Assembly: GCA_013397935.1 (NCBI GenBank) | Contig: VZRN01000521.1 | Coordinates: 1,168,187-1,232,186 of the forward strand | Reading direction: 5' to 3' | DNA length: 64,000 bases | DNA from: Dasyornis broadbenti | Lineage: Eukaryota; Chordata; Aves; Passeriformes; Dasyornithidae | In this document: positions 13,101 through 25,249 of the stretch, piece by piece | Layout: the number at the start of each line of letters is the position of its first letter | Position numbering within the stretch: position 1 is the first letter of the stretch | Made by a program: the position numbers and the translations under genes | The notes under the pieces: generated by a model | Told to the model about the DNA's origin: nothing | Seen by the model: the letters and a program-made list of their open reading frames with translations, nothing else | Databases searched by the model: none

Positions 13101-15275
13101 TTTCTGTGACACTTCCTAGAAAATGAAGGCTAATATTGCCTTATTTCCCACATTTGTTGTAACACTAAGCACCGTGAGATGCTCAGGTAGCACAGCAGAG
13201 GAAGGCATCAAGGTACCGCATTTTGCCATACAGTCTAATTTCCCTGAAATAGCTTTGCTAACTTAGTAACTAGGGGCTATAGCCCTGCTGGTTGTGGCAA
13301 ACCCACTGAGCTATTGTGCTTTTCGTTTACTGCACACTTGATTGTCTGTGTGCTGTGCTAGTGTGTGAACAGGCATTCTGGAGAAAAACAGCACCAATTT
13401 TCCATACCATCTAAGGAACTCAATTGACAGAACTGTGTGACAAATCAGGGCAGATTAAAGTCAAGCTGGTCAAATTCTGCCATATTGACATCTGTACAAA
13501 AAGAACCCCATGGCATCCCTGTGTCCAAAAAAAGGTGTAATTTGGATCCCAGTCACAACACTCAGATGCAAAGAAGGAAGAAATCCCCAGTTTTAAAGAC
13601 AAGGGAAGACTCATTTTTGAGCAGAATGGGACTGGGGCTTTTCTGGTCTGTTGAGGTTGTAATTACAGCCTCTCAAAACTTGCGTGTCATTGCTAATTTG
13701 AGAGAAAATGGGACACTGATATCTGTAAGAACACTCAGGGCTGGGTTTTTGATTATAAACTCCATATATATCAGCAAAACAACCCTGTGAATATTAAAGT
13801 CATTTAGTATCTCTATATAAGTAATTAGAGAAACCGTTCAACAACAAAATATGGGAAGATGTAAATGTCACTTACTAAGGAAAATTTAAAGAGGTTAGTC
13901 AGATTTTGAGATACCTGAAAATCAAACTGACCATCAAAGTGTGTCATGAAATTGGAATTGTTTAACACTTTCCAAAGAACAGCTTTCCTTGCTAAATATC
14001 TTCTACCTACAGAGGAATCATTGTTAGATGGTGCCCTCCACTTAAGATACAGATCTTGTCATTTGATACATCCTATTTTATTGCATATAGCTTTGTGTCA
14101 TGAAAAGACCCAGCTCTTTGCCTTAGAGATTTGATTATTGAGTAATTATTCTGCCTTTTGGGAAGATAAATATAATGTATATTAAGAGAGGCAAACATGC
14201 CGTAAACACCCATTGTAAATAGGTATTTACTTATGGTTTGTGTCAGCTCAGTTGTGTGTAAGACACTGCTCCTTGGCACTGGGTAAGTGTCAAAGTATGT
14301 ACCTACCCTATCCCATCAACCCAGAAGGGTGCCTTTCACCTTGCAGTACGGCAGTTGAAGCTCCCAGTGAAACTGGAGAGGTGCCACGTGTGAGAGATGC
14401 AGGAAAATAAAAAGGCACGTCCTAGGAAAGCCTGTCTGAATTTATCCATCACTCCTGGCCACTTTTCTCCAGGTGCTTTATCTTTGTTGAGTATCTGGGT
14501 TCCTACAATGGATGCTGGGCATCTTCTGTGAAGTGCCTTTTAATGCCAGGCTCCTAGGATGCTCATTTGACTGAATTAGCCAATGGTCCATGTGCCAAGC
14601 ATTCATATGGGAATGAAGAGCGCTTGCCTTAGCCTTTAGCTCTGTGCTTTGTTCCTCCCGGGAGATTATTTCTAGCTCTTTCTCAACATCAGTGAGAGAT
14701 AAGGGTGCCTGGTACTTTGCCATACAAGACCAGAAAACTTCAGTTCATTGCAGTGCTGAGCTTTATCAAAAGCTTAAAATAAACTAGCTGAGGTTCATTC
14801 CTCTTGCAGGTGATAATACCTTACAGCAGGAATCCCAGGAGAAAACTACTTATAAAATATGTTGTGAAGAATCTGGAGTTTGGGGGCCTTCTGAAATCAT
14901 TTCTTGCTCTGCATAGGCACTCCCTTATTGATATGCTTAGCACCCCTTGACATCACCTGTGTTCTGGGTCTGTGGTTGGAAATGAAGATGTTGGTGCTTA
15001 TCTATCTGTATCTAATTTTGACAAAGCTTTCAAACTTTCCATGCCCAAAAAATAGCATTGCAGGGATTTGGTGTCCAAATAAGGGTGGAGATGGGGAGAG
15101 AAGAATTTAAAAAAGATTTATCTCATATAAATCTAAAAAGCACAAATTCTCATTTATTTATTTCTATTTGAGACTCTGTTAGCAGTAAGGTGCAAGCATT
15201 ACATATACAGGAGATAGCACGCAGAGGAAAAAAGTAAAAGAGTTAAATGATAGCAGTGATCAGTATTTTAGTGTA
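10120..15275. other. Non-coding DNA, nothing recognised
   Basis: No gene, RNA gene or repeat family is recognised. Open frames at 11391-11615, 12426-12707 and 13437-13790 carry no recognisable domain and no convincing splice context. The 11400-11640 part is somewhat richer in GC than its flanks. Confidence 0.55.
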
Positions 15276-15279
15276 TTCC

Positions 15280-16060
15280 TTCTACAATCTAATAGATACA
15301 AATAGAAAAGGCCAGGCACAACACAAATATTTCCTATTATGAATAAACTAAAGTCACAATGGAATCTGTCATGCTTGTGATATGAGAAATGGACAATATT
15401 CCCAAGCTGTTGCCATGATGGCACTTGAATGCAGTTTGTACTTTGTTTATGAAGCTGAATCAGAAACCCTTTTTCCCCTCCCCTCTCTCTTTTTTTTTTT
15501 TTTTTTTTTTTTGGCCCAGCATGTGTAATTCTTCTTCATGGAAGCTCGAAATGGCTGTGGAGCAGCTCAATATTCCATTTATTTTATTTATAAAATAAAT
15601 TCAAAGCCTGAAAAGATGAAGTAATTGACTTACTGGGATGACAGTTAAACCCACTAAATTTAATCTTATCCTCTCAAGTACAACATATCGCGCTTACAAA
15701 TTATCACCCTGCACCAGACAGGCCTGCTCTCTTCACCTAATCCAAATGGAAATGAAGGCCTCTGTTATTGTATTATCTGACTTTACTATCAGCATTAATC
15801 CGGCTTAACTCACTTAATGATGCCACTTGTGGCACTATGAAGGCAGCAAAGAAGTCTATAAACTACTTCCATTAAAATGCAAATCTGGCCCACAGAGAAA
15901 ATAAGTGACACAAAAGTAGGAGAATTCGGCCATACACTGTATTAGCCTCTTGCAGCACAGAACTGATACAAGCATAATAACTGATGCTGTGATTATTATT
16001 CTAGCTGTGGATTTCCAATGAAAGGAAGCCAGTCTACCACAGAACGTCACAAAAGTGCTT
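15280..16060. promoter_or_regulatory. Strong candidate conserved enhancer (about 0.8 kb)
   Basis: The block is free of interspersed repeats apart from one pyrimidine tract. It holds a POU octamer ATGCAAAT (15877-15884), a TAATCC Otx/Pitx-type site (15796-15801) that retains the neighbouring CpG, several ATTA cores, and retained CpGs in 'catatcgcgcttac' (about 15685). CpGs usually decay in AT-rich DNA, so CpGs kept next to homeodomain words suggest constraint. Known vertebrate developmental enhancers have this texture. The target gene cannot be inferred. An alternative is chance composition. Confidence 0.4.
15471..15512. repeat. Pyrimidine tract ending in a T22-23 run
   Basis: A C/T-rich stretch (ttttcccctcccctctctct) runs into an uninterrupted T run (15490-15512). 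There is no SINE body beside it, so it is a simple repeat and not a retroposed tail. Confidence 0.9.
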
Positions 16061-16069
16061 CAACAAGCC

Positions 16070-17085
16070 AGGGTATTTAATTTCTGAAGAGATTTATATT
16101 TTTTGTTGTCAGGAAATGAACAAATACTTATCAATGTAAAAACTGCTATCTTAAATCTTCCTGCCAGGTTTTTCATACTGATATTATTTGCACCCTATAA
16201 CACAGGAAATGAAAATCTTCTGTGCCTTTCACATCTCCACTGTATCTTAAAATTCTTTAGTAACAGACTTGCTTCTTTTTTTAACCCCCTTCTGTAAACA
16301 TAAAAGAAAACTTTTATGGATTAAGTATAGGGAATTACTAATGCCAAAATCCCAACCCCAAATTCTTTCTCCTGAACATTTCTGTTTGCTGTTAATTTAA
16401 TTATTTTTTAAATGGAATCATAACATCTGTTCTATGGAAAAGTCTGATTTAATTTTAGTGTAAAGCTACTCACATTTACCTCTACCCCTCTCCTCCCTCA
16501 CACACACACATGTACACTGGCATATCCTGCCTAGCCATCCCTTTGTGTGAAAAATCATTAATACCTCCATTATTATGAAAGAAATCCTAGTCAAAACACC
16601 AGGATTCAAGTCTCTTCCAATCTCTCTTGAGTTCAGTAGTTTTCTCTGCCTTGATAATTCTAAGACTTCATTTCTGGCTTTGGCACAGGGACAACATGCA
16701 TATCTACGTGGAGACATAGGCAAAGAGCTCCTACTGCTTAAATCAACATTTTTTCTATAGGCTTCGATAGCAAAATGTAGATGCAAGAATTTGGTCCAGC
16801 ATATTTTATGTGCAGGGTGTTAGATGTGTGATGCTCCCTCACTTTTCCTTGGAAGGCTTATTACTGATAATATTACAATTAGAGATGGGGCCAAGCTCTG
16901 CAATTGGGATTCGTGTTTCAGTCTCACACATGGGAATTTGATTTAGCTCAGTGTGCTGAGAGGAGTAGCAATGAGATTCAGGTTTGCATCGAAGTTTGGA
17001 TGATGAATCCCCTCTGAGGCTGAAGAATGTTTTGATCTGGAGCCCTGGTGTGCTCTCTGACAAAGACCTATTCTCTCTCATCCCC
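16070..17085. other. Non-coding DNA, nothing recognised, with short (CA)n
   Basis: A (CA)6 run lies at 16499-16510. No coding signal is seen. 'Gatggggccaagctctgcaattggg' near 16886 is vaguely like the outer part of old amniote palindromic repeats but is too diverged to call. Confidence 0.5.
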
Positions 17086-17089
17086 ACCC

Positions 17090-17390
17090 ACACGCTTACC
17101 CCACCCGGAGCATGACTTGTTATCGGGATGGCCGTTCAGCAGCACACGGTTTTGCTCTGATGTTCCATTGCTGAAATACTGTTAAATTGACTTTTCTCTC
17201 ACCTGAGGCCCACACCAGTGTGATCTGATTGCGGCAAGCGTTGGATCTACTACAGCGCTTCTGCCTGGGGTACACCTCGCTGACCTCGGTGTCACCAGCG
17301 CTTCAGCAGTGAGCTGTTCAATGCAAATGAAAACATCCACTTTGAGCCTAAAGCCATGCTCTGTGCCCTTGCAGCAAAGGGGGTTTCCAC
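17090..17390. promoter_or_regulatory. Possible conserved block with retained CpGs
   Basis: The block carries more CpGs than its flanks ('ttatcgggatggccgttc', 'gattgcggcaagcgttgg', 'cgctgacctcggtgtc') and an octamer-like ATGCAAAT at about 17321. It is not open in any frame over its full length. Function is unknown; an enhancer is the simplest guess. Confidence 0.25.
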
Positions 17391-17399
17391 TTAAAAGAG

Positions 17400-18270
17400 G
17401 CCCACAGCTCTGCAGACTTCAGCAGCTTCTCTTTGTAGCTGTTCACAGATGCTGGGAATTGTTGCCACTTACAGGATGGAGTTAACCCCTAGGCACAGCA
17501 TATCTGGAAGTTATGTTGTGGCCAACCACGTGCAGTGCCGCAGACATCCTGCTCATCTGATGAGCTGTGAGCGGGTCTCAGAAATGGGGAGCACAAGCAG
17601 ATTGCAGAAGAGAGCCCAGAAACTGCTAGCAGGGGCACTGCCTTCCACCTGCACACCTCCTTGCAATCCATCCTTGGCACCTATGGGTTTGCATTCCCTG
17701 TGCCAAATCCCGAGCTGGTGTCAGCAAATGATTTACTGAGCTTTAATCAGGGCTTGTTAGTTATTATTATTTCCTAATAATTCCCTAATTTACCAGGGAA
17801 CTGCCTCCATTCCTGTACAATTTTGGTCTGAGGCCTTTACCTTCTGAGATGCAATGCTCTGTGTAAAAGCAAGATATCAGCTAGGTAATTTTTCTTACCA
17901 GTACACAATAGAACTTCAGTGGGTTAGCTTGAAATGCCATTTTCAAGCTATGGAACTACTGAACTACATCTCAACATGAATGTTATTATTTAAATTTAAA
18001 TTGGGATTGCTTCAGTTTAGCTGAATGTGCTAAATTGAATTGGCGTAACATAAACGATGAGAAGTTTTGAAGGGCATAGGGATTTGTAGTGATGTAGACT
18101 ACAGGAGCCTGTGACACTTGAATTGCTCCAAATTGTCTTTATCCTAACACTGTAAGGGACACAGGACTGGGTTCTCACATTCTGCGTTTTGTTTTCTTTG
18201 CATCATGGTGCATCTACAGCATCTTCATGCAGATATCTTGCAGTTTATATCCATTATACTTTTCCAGAAA
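17400..18270. other. Non-coding DNA; GC-richer at 17400-17720
   Basis: The first 320 bp are GC-richer and therefore open in two opposing frames (17449-17739 plus, 17489-17680 minus). Neither shows a domain. The rest is ordinary AT-rich sequence. Confidence 0.5.
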
Positions 18271-18272
18271 AT

Positions 18273-18318
18273 GGGAGGGTGTTGGACTGGTTGAGCTTCC
18301 AGCTGAGTTATTCTGTGC
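18273..18318 (+). mobile_element. Probable decayed CR1 3' tail
   Basis: 'Gggtgttggactggttgagc' followed by 'ttccagctgagttattctgtg' follows the order of a CR1 3' end (the ttggact..ga.g.. block, ttccag.., then an attctgtg tail) with many substitutions. Only about 45 bp remain. A chance resemblance cannot be excluded; a repeat-library search would decide. Confidence 0.5.
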
Positions 18319-18419
18319 TTCAACTTGTTCTGGTGAATCAAACCAAATACTTAGATATCTAATGAAATTTGGCCTTGTATCATGGATGATACTAAAGGTT
18401 TAACATTCAGTCTCCTAGA

Positions 18420-18660
18420 AAACTGTCTGTATACATTGAATAATTAGCACACTGCAATATCCTGAATACGTAGTAGTGTGGTATGCAGTAAATCTTTTTA
18501 GATGTTATTATATTCACAGAAGGCATGAATTTTAGATGTTTATATAAACAAATGCACATATAGACCAAATTATACCAAATTTATACATGCAATTGTCAAT
18601 CAAGTTGGCATATGATTAATTCTAATTACCGTTGAAGAATGATCAAACAAATACCTGTGC
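18420..18660. promoter_or_regulatory. Weak candidate conserved non-coding block
   Basis: The block has many ATTA/TAAT cores plus 'tacgtagtagtgtgg' and 'taattaccgttgaagaatg' with retained CpGs, and no repeat. AT-rich composition makes chance likely. Confidence 0.2.
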
Positions 18661-18669
18661 AATCTTTTG

Positions 18670-21325
18670 TTGTTTTATTGGCATTGATAGAAGTGTGATG
18701 ATCTAGAGAAAGACTTTTTATCGAATTGTTAGCATATTTGTGGGAAAAAACAGACATGTTTGAAGTCTTTTTGAAGTCTGAAACAGAAGCACCAAACTTC
18801 AACTAAATATCAAATAATTTTAATTTAAATATGTTAGCCAGTTAGATCATTAGAGATTATCTAATTCACCCCTGTGGAACAATGAGGGCATTGTGAGAAC
18901 TGAGAAGTGAGAGAAAGAGTGACATACCATACAAGTGACCTCTCAGGTCTGCAGGGTCTTTAGAGGCTAAAACCAGCCTCTAAATGGAAAGACTGTTTTC
19001 AGCTACAGCTTAAATGTGAAAGAGGCATTTATTTATTAGAGTATGATTAAGCCTTGACCTGATGAAACTGTCTAAATAATGAAATGCTATTTCTTTTGGA
19101 AAGCTCCAGATCAGACCAAACTATGTAGATGTTTTTGTGGCGTGGGAAGCACGAGACTGCAATAGGTAGAACTTGCAGCCAGAAACCTCAGCCAGGGGAG
19201 CTCCTGCAGTCCGACTCGGTTTTGACCCTGCCCGCACTTTGCTTTCAAGGCCTGTATCTGGAAGAGCTGCTCAGAATGCTTTTAATGGGGAAAAATAAAC
19301 CAAGGATTTCTAACCAAAATGAAATATCTTGCCTGAACTTTCTTCTTTTGTATCATTCTGGCTTTATTGCTTTCTTTTTTTCCATCCTTAATTTAAGATC
19401 ATATTCAGCTATTTTTGTGAGTGTGTTTATACGTATCCTATGATTTTCGGGTTTTATTACAGTGTTAAGTGTTTCTTAGGCACAATATTGAACTTCACTG
19501 ATCTTTCAAAGTTTTATTTCATAAGGTTGGGGTTTTTTTCAGAGGATGGGAATTCCTATTTTTCCAAATCTATTGTCCACAAAATGTACTGAGCCAGTCC
19601 AACAGAAATATGATTCAGTGTGGGGCTCACTAAAATATGTCTCTAAGCAGAAGAGAAGGTGCTGGATTACTCAAATCTCCTTACCAGCATAATTCCAAAA
19701 TGTCAAGGGAAAAAAACCCCTCTTCTTTGCTCATAAAGAAATTTTGGCTTTACTCTTGTGTAGCTGTGTTATATCTTCTGTTACTGTCCCCTTTTGGAAT
19801 AACTTTTGGGTAGACAATTGTTCACTGTGTGAAAGTTGCTCATTCATTTCTTTCAGAGGCCACTGGACAAGAGTCAGCAGGTAACAACTCACTGACCTAA
19901 AGACCTACCCATGCTCAGATAAATGAGCTGAATGTGAAAGGCTAAAAATCCCATTACTAGACCTTGAGCCATCCTGTCCTTAAGCAATTTTGCAATATTT
20001 CTAGGAAAGAAATAAATACAAGTTGTGGATTAAGGGGCAAATCAGATAAACCAGCAGTGAACCATTCTTCTGAAATAAAATTTTTCCTGTGTTTTTGCTT
20101 AGCTGCACTCCTGACGCAATGAGATGATACTTTTAAGAGATGTGTGGACACTGTCCTGAGTGAAATCAAGCCAGAGATTGAGGCCATAAAGCTTATTTTA
20201 CTACCTTGGCACTGATGTCTATCCCAAATTTTTAATATTCTTTTAAAATTCTCATAGCAGGAGAACTTGTTCAGGTGACTACAACCAAATTTCTTTGAGA
20301 GATGATCTCACCCCTAGCAAGCCTGAACTTTGCTCACTATTTCTAAAATTAGCTAAACTATATTTTCCAACAAGATCTGGGAAGTGTCTGGATATCTATA
20401 GCTCAATTTAAGATCTACATCTTTCAAGGTTCAGGAATCTCGGCTATATGTGACTTGAAAACTCTTATGGAGACTCTTCTTCAAACTTTATCCAGTTTTT
20501 AAGGGCCTTAAAATTCAGGGAAGACAATTCCCTCTGTGTACCTAGGAGAATTAACCTTCAAAGTCATGTTATCTGTTCATTGGTTGGTGTCGGGAGTAAC
20601 CTTTATTTCTGTCTTCTCCTGAGATCCAGAGGTTTGAATTCACCTGAGTTCACCTGAGACCAATGGAATTCAGGCCACCAGCAAACCATTCCTCTCCTGT
20701 GCTATCAGGGCCCTTCTGAAAAAGGATCTCGGGCTGGTTTTCAGCTGTCTGATGTTGCTGCTGCGGAAGCAGATGGGACAGAAAAAAGCTGCCAGAGCAA
20801 GTGCTGAGAGTGCCTTTTCCATTAAGTGACGAGAATGGGCAAGAACTTTGGCTGTGAGCTCAGCCCTGCAGCCTTTCAGGCTGAAATTAGTCACAGGGAG
20901 AAAATTGAGTATATTTTTATATATATGTGTACAACTGGGTGAAGTTCAATTGAAAATATATTACGTAGTTCTTCTGGTGAAAGAGGAAAACAATACCAAT
21001 TTATTTAGCTTGCAGATTATTATCCTTTCTAAGAATTAATGTAAGCATTGTTTATGAAACAAACAAAACAGGACAAAAGTTTATCTTCTGGAAATGACAA
21101 TAATGAGATATTTTCAGGGGTTTTTTTTTGTTAGCTGAAGCCACTTATATGAATACACCATGAATTGAATAATCCAGCTGATTAACCTAAAATTTAATTA
21201 ACTAAAGAAAAAATATCATTCCGCTCTTTCAAATATTAAACTTCCTCATTATATGACTAAATATTTTTTTAAATACTATGTATTTTTTGAAACCCTCATT
21301 TTGCATCTTGTGGAGCCTGGCTTTT
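18670..21325. other. Non-coding DNA, nothing recognised
   Basis: There are small internal duplications: TTTGAAGTCT-type doublet near 18760-18780 and ttcacctgag twice at 20639-20658. No gene or named repeat is recognised. A GC-richer stretch at 19130-19290 is open in one frame (19129-19443), but without any motif. Confidence 0.5.
20639..20658. repeat. Exact 10-bp tandem duplication
   Basis: ttcacctgag is repeated back to back (20639-20648 and 20649-20658), giving two adjacent CACCTG E-box words 10 bp apart. It is probably slippage, although paired E-boxes on one face of the helix could be bound together. Confidence 0.85.
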
Positions 21326-21330
21326 AACGT

Positions 21331-21453
21331 ATTCAGTCCCCTAATTCAATCACACTGATTTCAATAGGATTTAAATCTCTAGGCACTTCTAAAAACCCCA
21401 CTAGGCACTTCTTCATCTTTAAGCACCTAACTACCTCTAAAAGTCTGGCCCTT
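21331..21453. repeat. Relic of an ancient amniote interspersed repeat
   Basis: The stretch runs 'ctgatttcaataggattta', 'ctctaggcacttct', 'taagcacctaactacct' and 'aaaagtctggccc'. This follows the order of an old repeat common in reptile and bird genomes (tgacttcaatgggagttaggcacctaaatacctt..ctgggcc). I recall the wording but not a reliable family name. A 12-bp direct repeat, ctaggcacttct, lies at 21379-21390 and 21401-21412. It is heavily diverged, so an ancient copy. Confidence 0.45.
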
Positions 21454-21459
21454 GATAAT

Positions 21460-23325
21460 TTTAGAAAATGGTCCTTTCTATCATGCAGAGTTTCCTGCTT
21501 GCAAACTGGAAAAGTAATTAGCATATAGATGCATCCCTCAGACGGTAGACTGGGTTAAACTGGATTTTTCTACCTTTTAATAACCATTGGAAAACAACAA
21601 GGAATTAATTGGTTTGGAAATGTGAACTGATGGAAAAAGGCAAGCTACAGAAAAGTTATTAACTATGTAACACCGAGAGTCCTTAAAACCATCAGTTAAT
21701 GAAACAAAGAGAAGAATACATTGAGTGAGAATTGATTTAGAAGTGAAGAAGACAGATGGAAAAGGAATTGCACTATAATATGATGAAGAAAATATTTCTG
21801 TCTTAGAGACTGCAGTAGTCACTGCTGTAGCTGTAATAAAGTGAGAATAGCAGTCCAGGGAGCGTGTCTGAGGTGAAAAGAGCCCCTTGGCTGTGGTTCT
21901 GTGCTGCTCCAGCACATCCCCTGCTCAGGGCAGCCTCCCCAGGATTTACCACAGCCCAGCCTGCACAGTGCCAGGTGCTCTGGCAAATGGCAGTGAAAAG
22001 TCTCTCCTGGCACCTTCTCTGATCCTATCCAGCTGTGCAACACCCTCCTCAATGCCCCTCCAGGCATTCAGGGGTGCCAGCAAGCACGGGAAGAAAAACT
22101 TTTCCAGGGGCGTGAGGTGCCCCAGTAGTGAGACAAGAAATGTCTTTGAAATCTGCGGATGAAAAATTCTGTGTAAGAATGAGATTTTTTTTTTTTTTTT
22201 TTTTTAATATTATACAATCCTCAAGGGCAGAATTTGAAATAGCTGCTAGGAAGTGTTGCCTATTCCCAGTTTACATGAGATATCTTTAATCATATTTTAG
22301 TCAGAGAAAGAAATGACTGCAAGAGGAGTTGTAGAACCTGTTCCTTACTTTCATCTTTGCTTTTCCACTCAACCTCACATGACAGAGAGATGAATCTGCA
22401 GCCAGACTGATACTTGACTGACCAGGATTGTTCTAACACAAGGGAATAATTATAAAAGACACTTTTTTTCTGCAAATACCCCCAGGTTAATTTTTTTAAA
22501 ATTTGAGCAGAACCCTGCTCTCACAGTGTAAAGTAAATATTTTTATGGTTGTATGCAGGGGGAAAAAAAAAAAATCTTTGTTTTGGCTTAGTTGTGTTCA
22601 TACTCTAATGAGATAATTGAAAAAAACAGTAAGTAGGAAAAAGCTCTTAGTGGAAGCATATTTTAAGTACTAGAGGACTTATAATTTCATGTCAATAGAA
22701 ATGAATATAATACTGAATAAAGCATAATGTTTTATGTAAATGTAATTTTTGTTTGCTTTTCGGAGTTTTTAAGGCTCTTATGGAACTAAGGATGAGTCAA
22801 ATTGAGGGTGCATCACTCCGCAAAGTACAGCATGGGATGTGTATGCCAGGATCACCTTAATGAACTCCATTGCCAGGCGGTATCAGAAAGCCCAGGAAAA
22901 TGTAGTCCCATGGGATTGCACAAGAATCCCATCCATGTGTGTGAAATGGAGTTTCCTTACTGCAAGGTGCAGGAGCTGCAGAGAAGAGAACAGAATGAAA
23001 TTGGGTTGGATGTCTACATTCTCCTCTCAGACCTGCATGAAAGAAGAACAAAGCCTTTCAGAGAGGTAAGAATTTTTGAGCTTTTATCTCTGGACTAAGT
23101 CCAGTTTTAGCCCATAGGTGCCTGGAGGGCATGAGCTGACCTCTGCAGTGCCTTTGCCACACCAGCCCCATTTAAAAAGGAACCTGTTTGTGCCCGAAGT
23201 TTGCTCTGTGTTGTGAGCCAAGGAGTGATAACTACAATTAGGATACTTCCTTTTAAAGTTCCTAGATCCTGCTTAAATACTGGTATAGACTTACCCCACC
23301 CACAGCCTGTGAGAAGCAATGTAAT
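21460..23325. other. Non-coding DNA with GC-rich patch and poly-T/poly-A runs
   Basis: 21840-22125 is GC-rich (about half G+C against under 40 percent around it) and open on both strands, with no recognisable product. A T21 run lies at 22185-22205 and an A13 run at 22563-22575. 22774-23065 could be read as an exon (AAG at 22771-22773 after a T-rich stretch; donor GAG|GTAAGA, GT at 23066). The enclosed frame from ATG 22832 has no known domain, and other frames are open across it too. Confidence 0.45.
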
Positions 23326-23330
23326 AAAGG

Positions 23331-23392
23331 AGTAGGACTTCAATGACTCTTGTGGGTCCCTTCCAGCTCAGGGGATTCTATGATTCCATGAA
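23331..23392 (+). mobile_element. CR1 LINE, 3'-terminal fragment
   Basis: 'Cttgtgggtcccttccagctc' followed by 'ggggattctatgattccatg' is the typical CR1 3' end with its ATTCTATG-type tail (about 2 units left). The element points rightward. The part 5' of about 23331 does not read as CR1 reverse transcriptase, so this is either a very short insertion or its upstream part has diverged beyond recognition. Confidence 0.88.
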
Positions 23393-23395
23393 ATG

Positions 23396-24045
23396 TGAGC
23401 TACTGCCTTTATGGAAACCTGATTTCCTGTATTGCAAGGTGGTACCTGATGCATTCAGGCAGAGGAGCACAAACTCTCATATTTCTATGACTTAAGAGAA
23501 TCAGAAGGTGAACACTAATGAGTTTGAAAGTGATGAAATTATTTGCCAATAAGGTCAGCTTTTAATTTAGTTTGTACTCATCTTCCAAATGGACAGAGAT
23601 GAATTTCTGAAATCCTTAATGAACCATGAGTGCTTGCTTGCTCTTATCCTGCAGGAAAGAGCCAAAGGCAGCATTTCAGTAGCACTGGAAAGCTTTGCTG
23701 TGCAAAATGTCTCCTAGTGCCTACCCAAACTGAGTAAAATTTTTCAATGTGAGCCAAGTACCACTGACTTTTATTTACATTAGAGAGAGAGATCATGGCT
23801 TTTATTTCTGAAATAGCTTCTCCTGGCCTACATTTGAAAATGTAGTGGTTCATTTTAAGGATGTCAATGCTGCTGAAAGGAATGATTGCATGACTTCCGT
23901 CCTTATGAAAGCTGGAAAGTTAAACATCTTTGCTTATCAACTAAAGGAAAAATAGTTGGGGTGATAAACAGAGACTTTATAGGGAGATTGATTGACTTCC
24001 TGTGTATCCTAATGGTTGTGGCACTTCCCTTTCTGCCCCATGACA
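23396..24045. other. Non-coding DNA, nothing recognised
   Basis: No coding, RNA or repeat signal is recognised. Confidence 0.6.
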
Positions 24046-24048
24046 AGA

Positions 24049-24158
24049 AGGCCCCAATCCAGTGAAGCACTTAAGGCTGAGTAGTGCCTTGGATGGGACT
24101 GGAACTGCTCACAGTGTGTAGAACTTGGCACACACTTGTGCTTTATTGGCTTAGAGCC
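24049..24158. repeat. Relic of an ancient palindromic (MITE-like) amniote repeat
   Basis: The left side reads 'ggccccaatccagtgaagca' then 'cttaaggctgagtagtgcc'. The right side returns through 'gggactggaactgctcac' to 'cttgtgctttattggctta'. Old amniote palindromic repeats have this order: ggcccgatccagcaaagcacttaag at one end and cttaagtgctttgctggatc at the other, with a gagtagtccc / gggactactc middle. This copy keeps the left arm well and the right arm poorly. It has no coding capacity. The family name is not assigned. Confidence 0.5.
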
Positions 24159-24159
24159 A

Positions 24160-25245
24160 AGCTGAGTAATATGAACATAACACTGTATTCGAATTCACTA
24201 TATTCAGTTCTAAGTTCTGTATTGATCTGGATTTGAAGCCTTCACTGAAGTAACTTTTAAGTTTCTTTTTTTTTTTCTATGAACACAAAATGAATTTGAT
24301 ATAGTTGCCTCTTTCACTCAGAGATTTGAAAATACGTTAAAAATATGAATGTATTGATCTCTCACTATAGGAAGAGTAAGTAGTAGCAACTCATAAAACA
24401 GATGAGGAATCTGAAAGTAGATGAGTGGAGAAAAAAAATCTAACAACAACTGAATGAAATTGGAAAACAAATTTGTCTTGTTTGTATTCCCATCTGCTTT
24501 GGGTTCAGTTTCATTAGCTTTCTTGGAAGGGAGCTTCTGTCAGGAAAGTTTATGAAAACACTGTTTTAGTAGACAGTCAGAATAGCTGCAGAAAGTTTTT
24601 TTTTTTTTATTTTGTAATCTAGCTTCCTTTTTATGAACTTTTTTTTACATATGAACATACAAATTCTTTACACTCCTCTTTACAAATGTAAATATCTCAA
24701 GCTACTTGTATTGCTTAGCCCGATTAAAAGCTTCTAAACAAAACACTGCACATATATTGGTTACTGAAATCTTTCACAGAAATAAATTCAAATACATTGT
24801 GATCTGTTCATACCTAACACAGAAATGTACAGAGAGGCAAAGGGCTGTATGTGCATGGCTCATTTTTTATTCACCTTTGTTGCTACTGAGTTTTGTATTT
24901 AGAGAAGGAAACAGTGAGGGAACCAAAAGAAAAATCCTCAATAAGGATTAGTGCAGGATAGATAGGTTTTTTTGGTCATGAATAATATAAAGGGATGTCA
25001 TTTTTTTTAAAGGGCAGGAAATGATTGAAATATCATTTGTACATACGTTAGCTTGTGAAACTCATTGCATATGGGTAACATTAGAATGACATAACAACAA
25101 TATAACATAGCATAACATGACTGCAAGGCTCACTGGTTGTATGTGAAAGGAAAAGCTGCAGCCATTTGAAATACAAAGACAGTATGCAGGAAGAAGAACA
25201 ATAATGATCACCATTAAGCATTGGGTTTTGGAAGAAGATTCTCTC
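24160..25245. other. AT-rich non-coding DNA with poly-T runs
   Basis: There are T-rich runs at about 24265-24277 and 24597-24608. Nothing coding is recognised. Confidence 0.6.
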
Positions 25246-25249
25246 ATAA

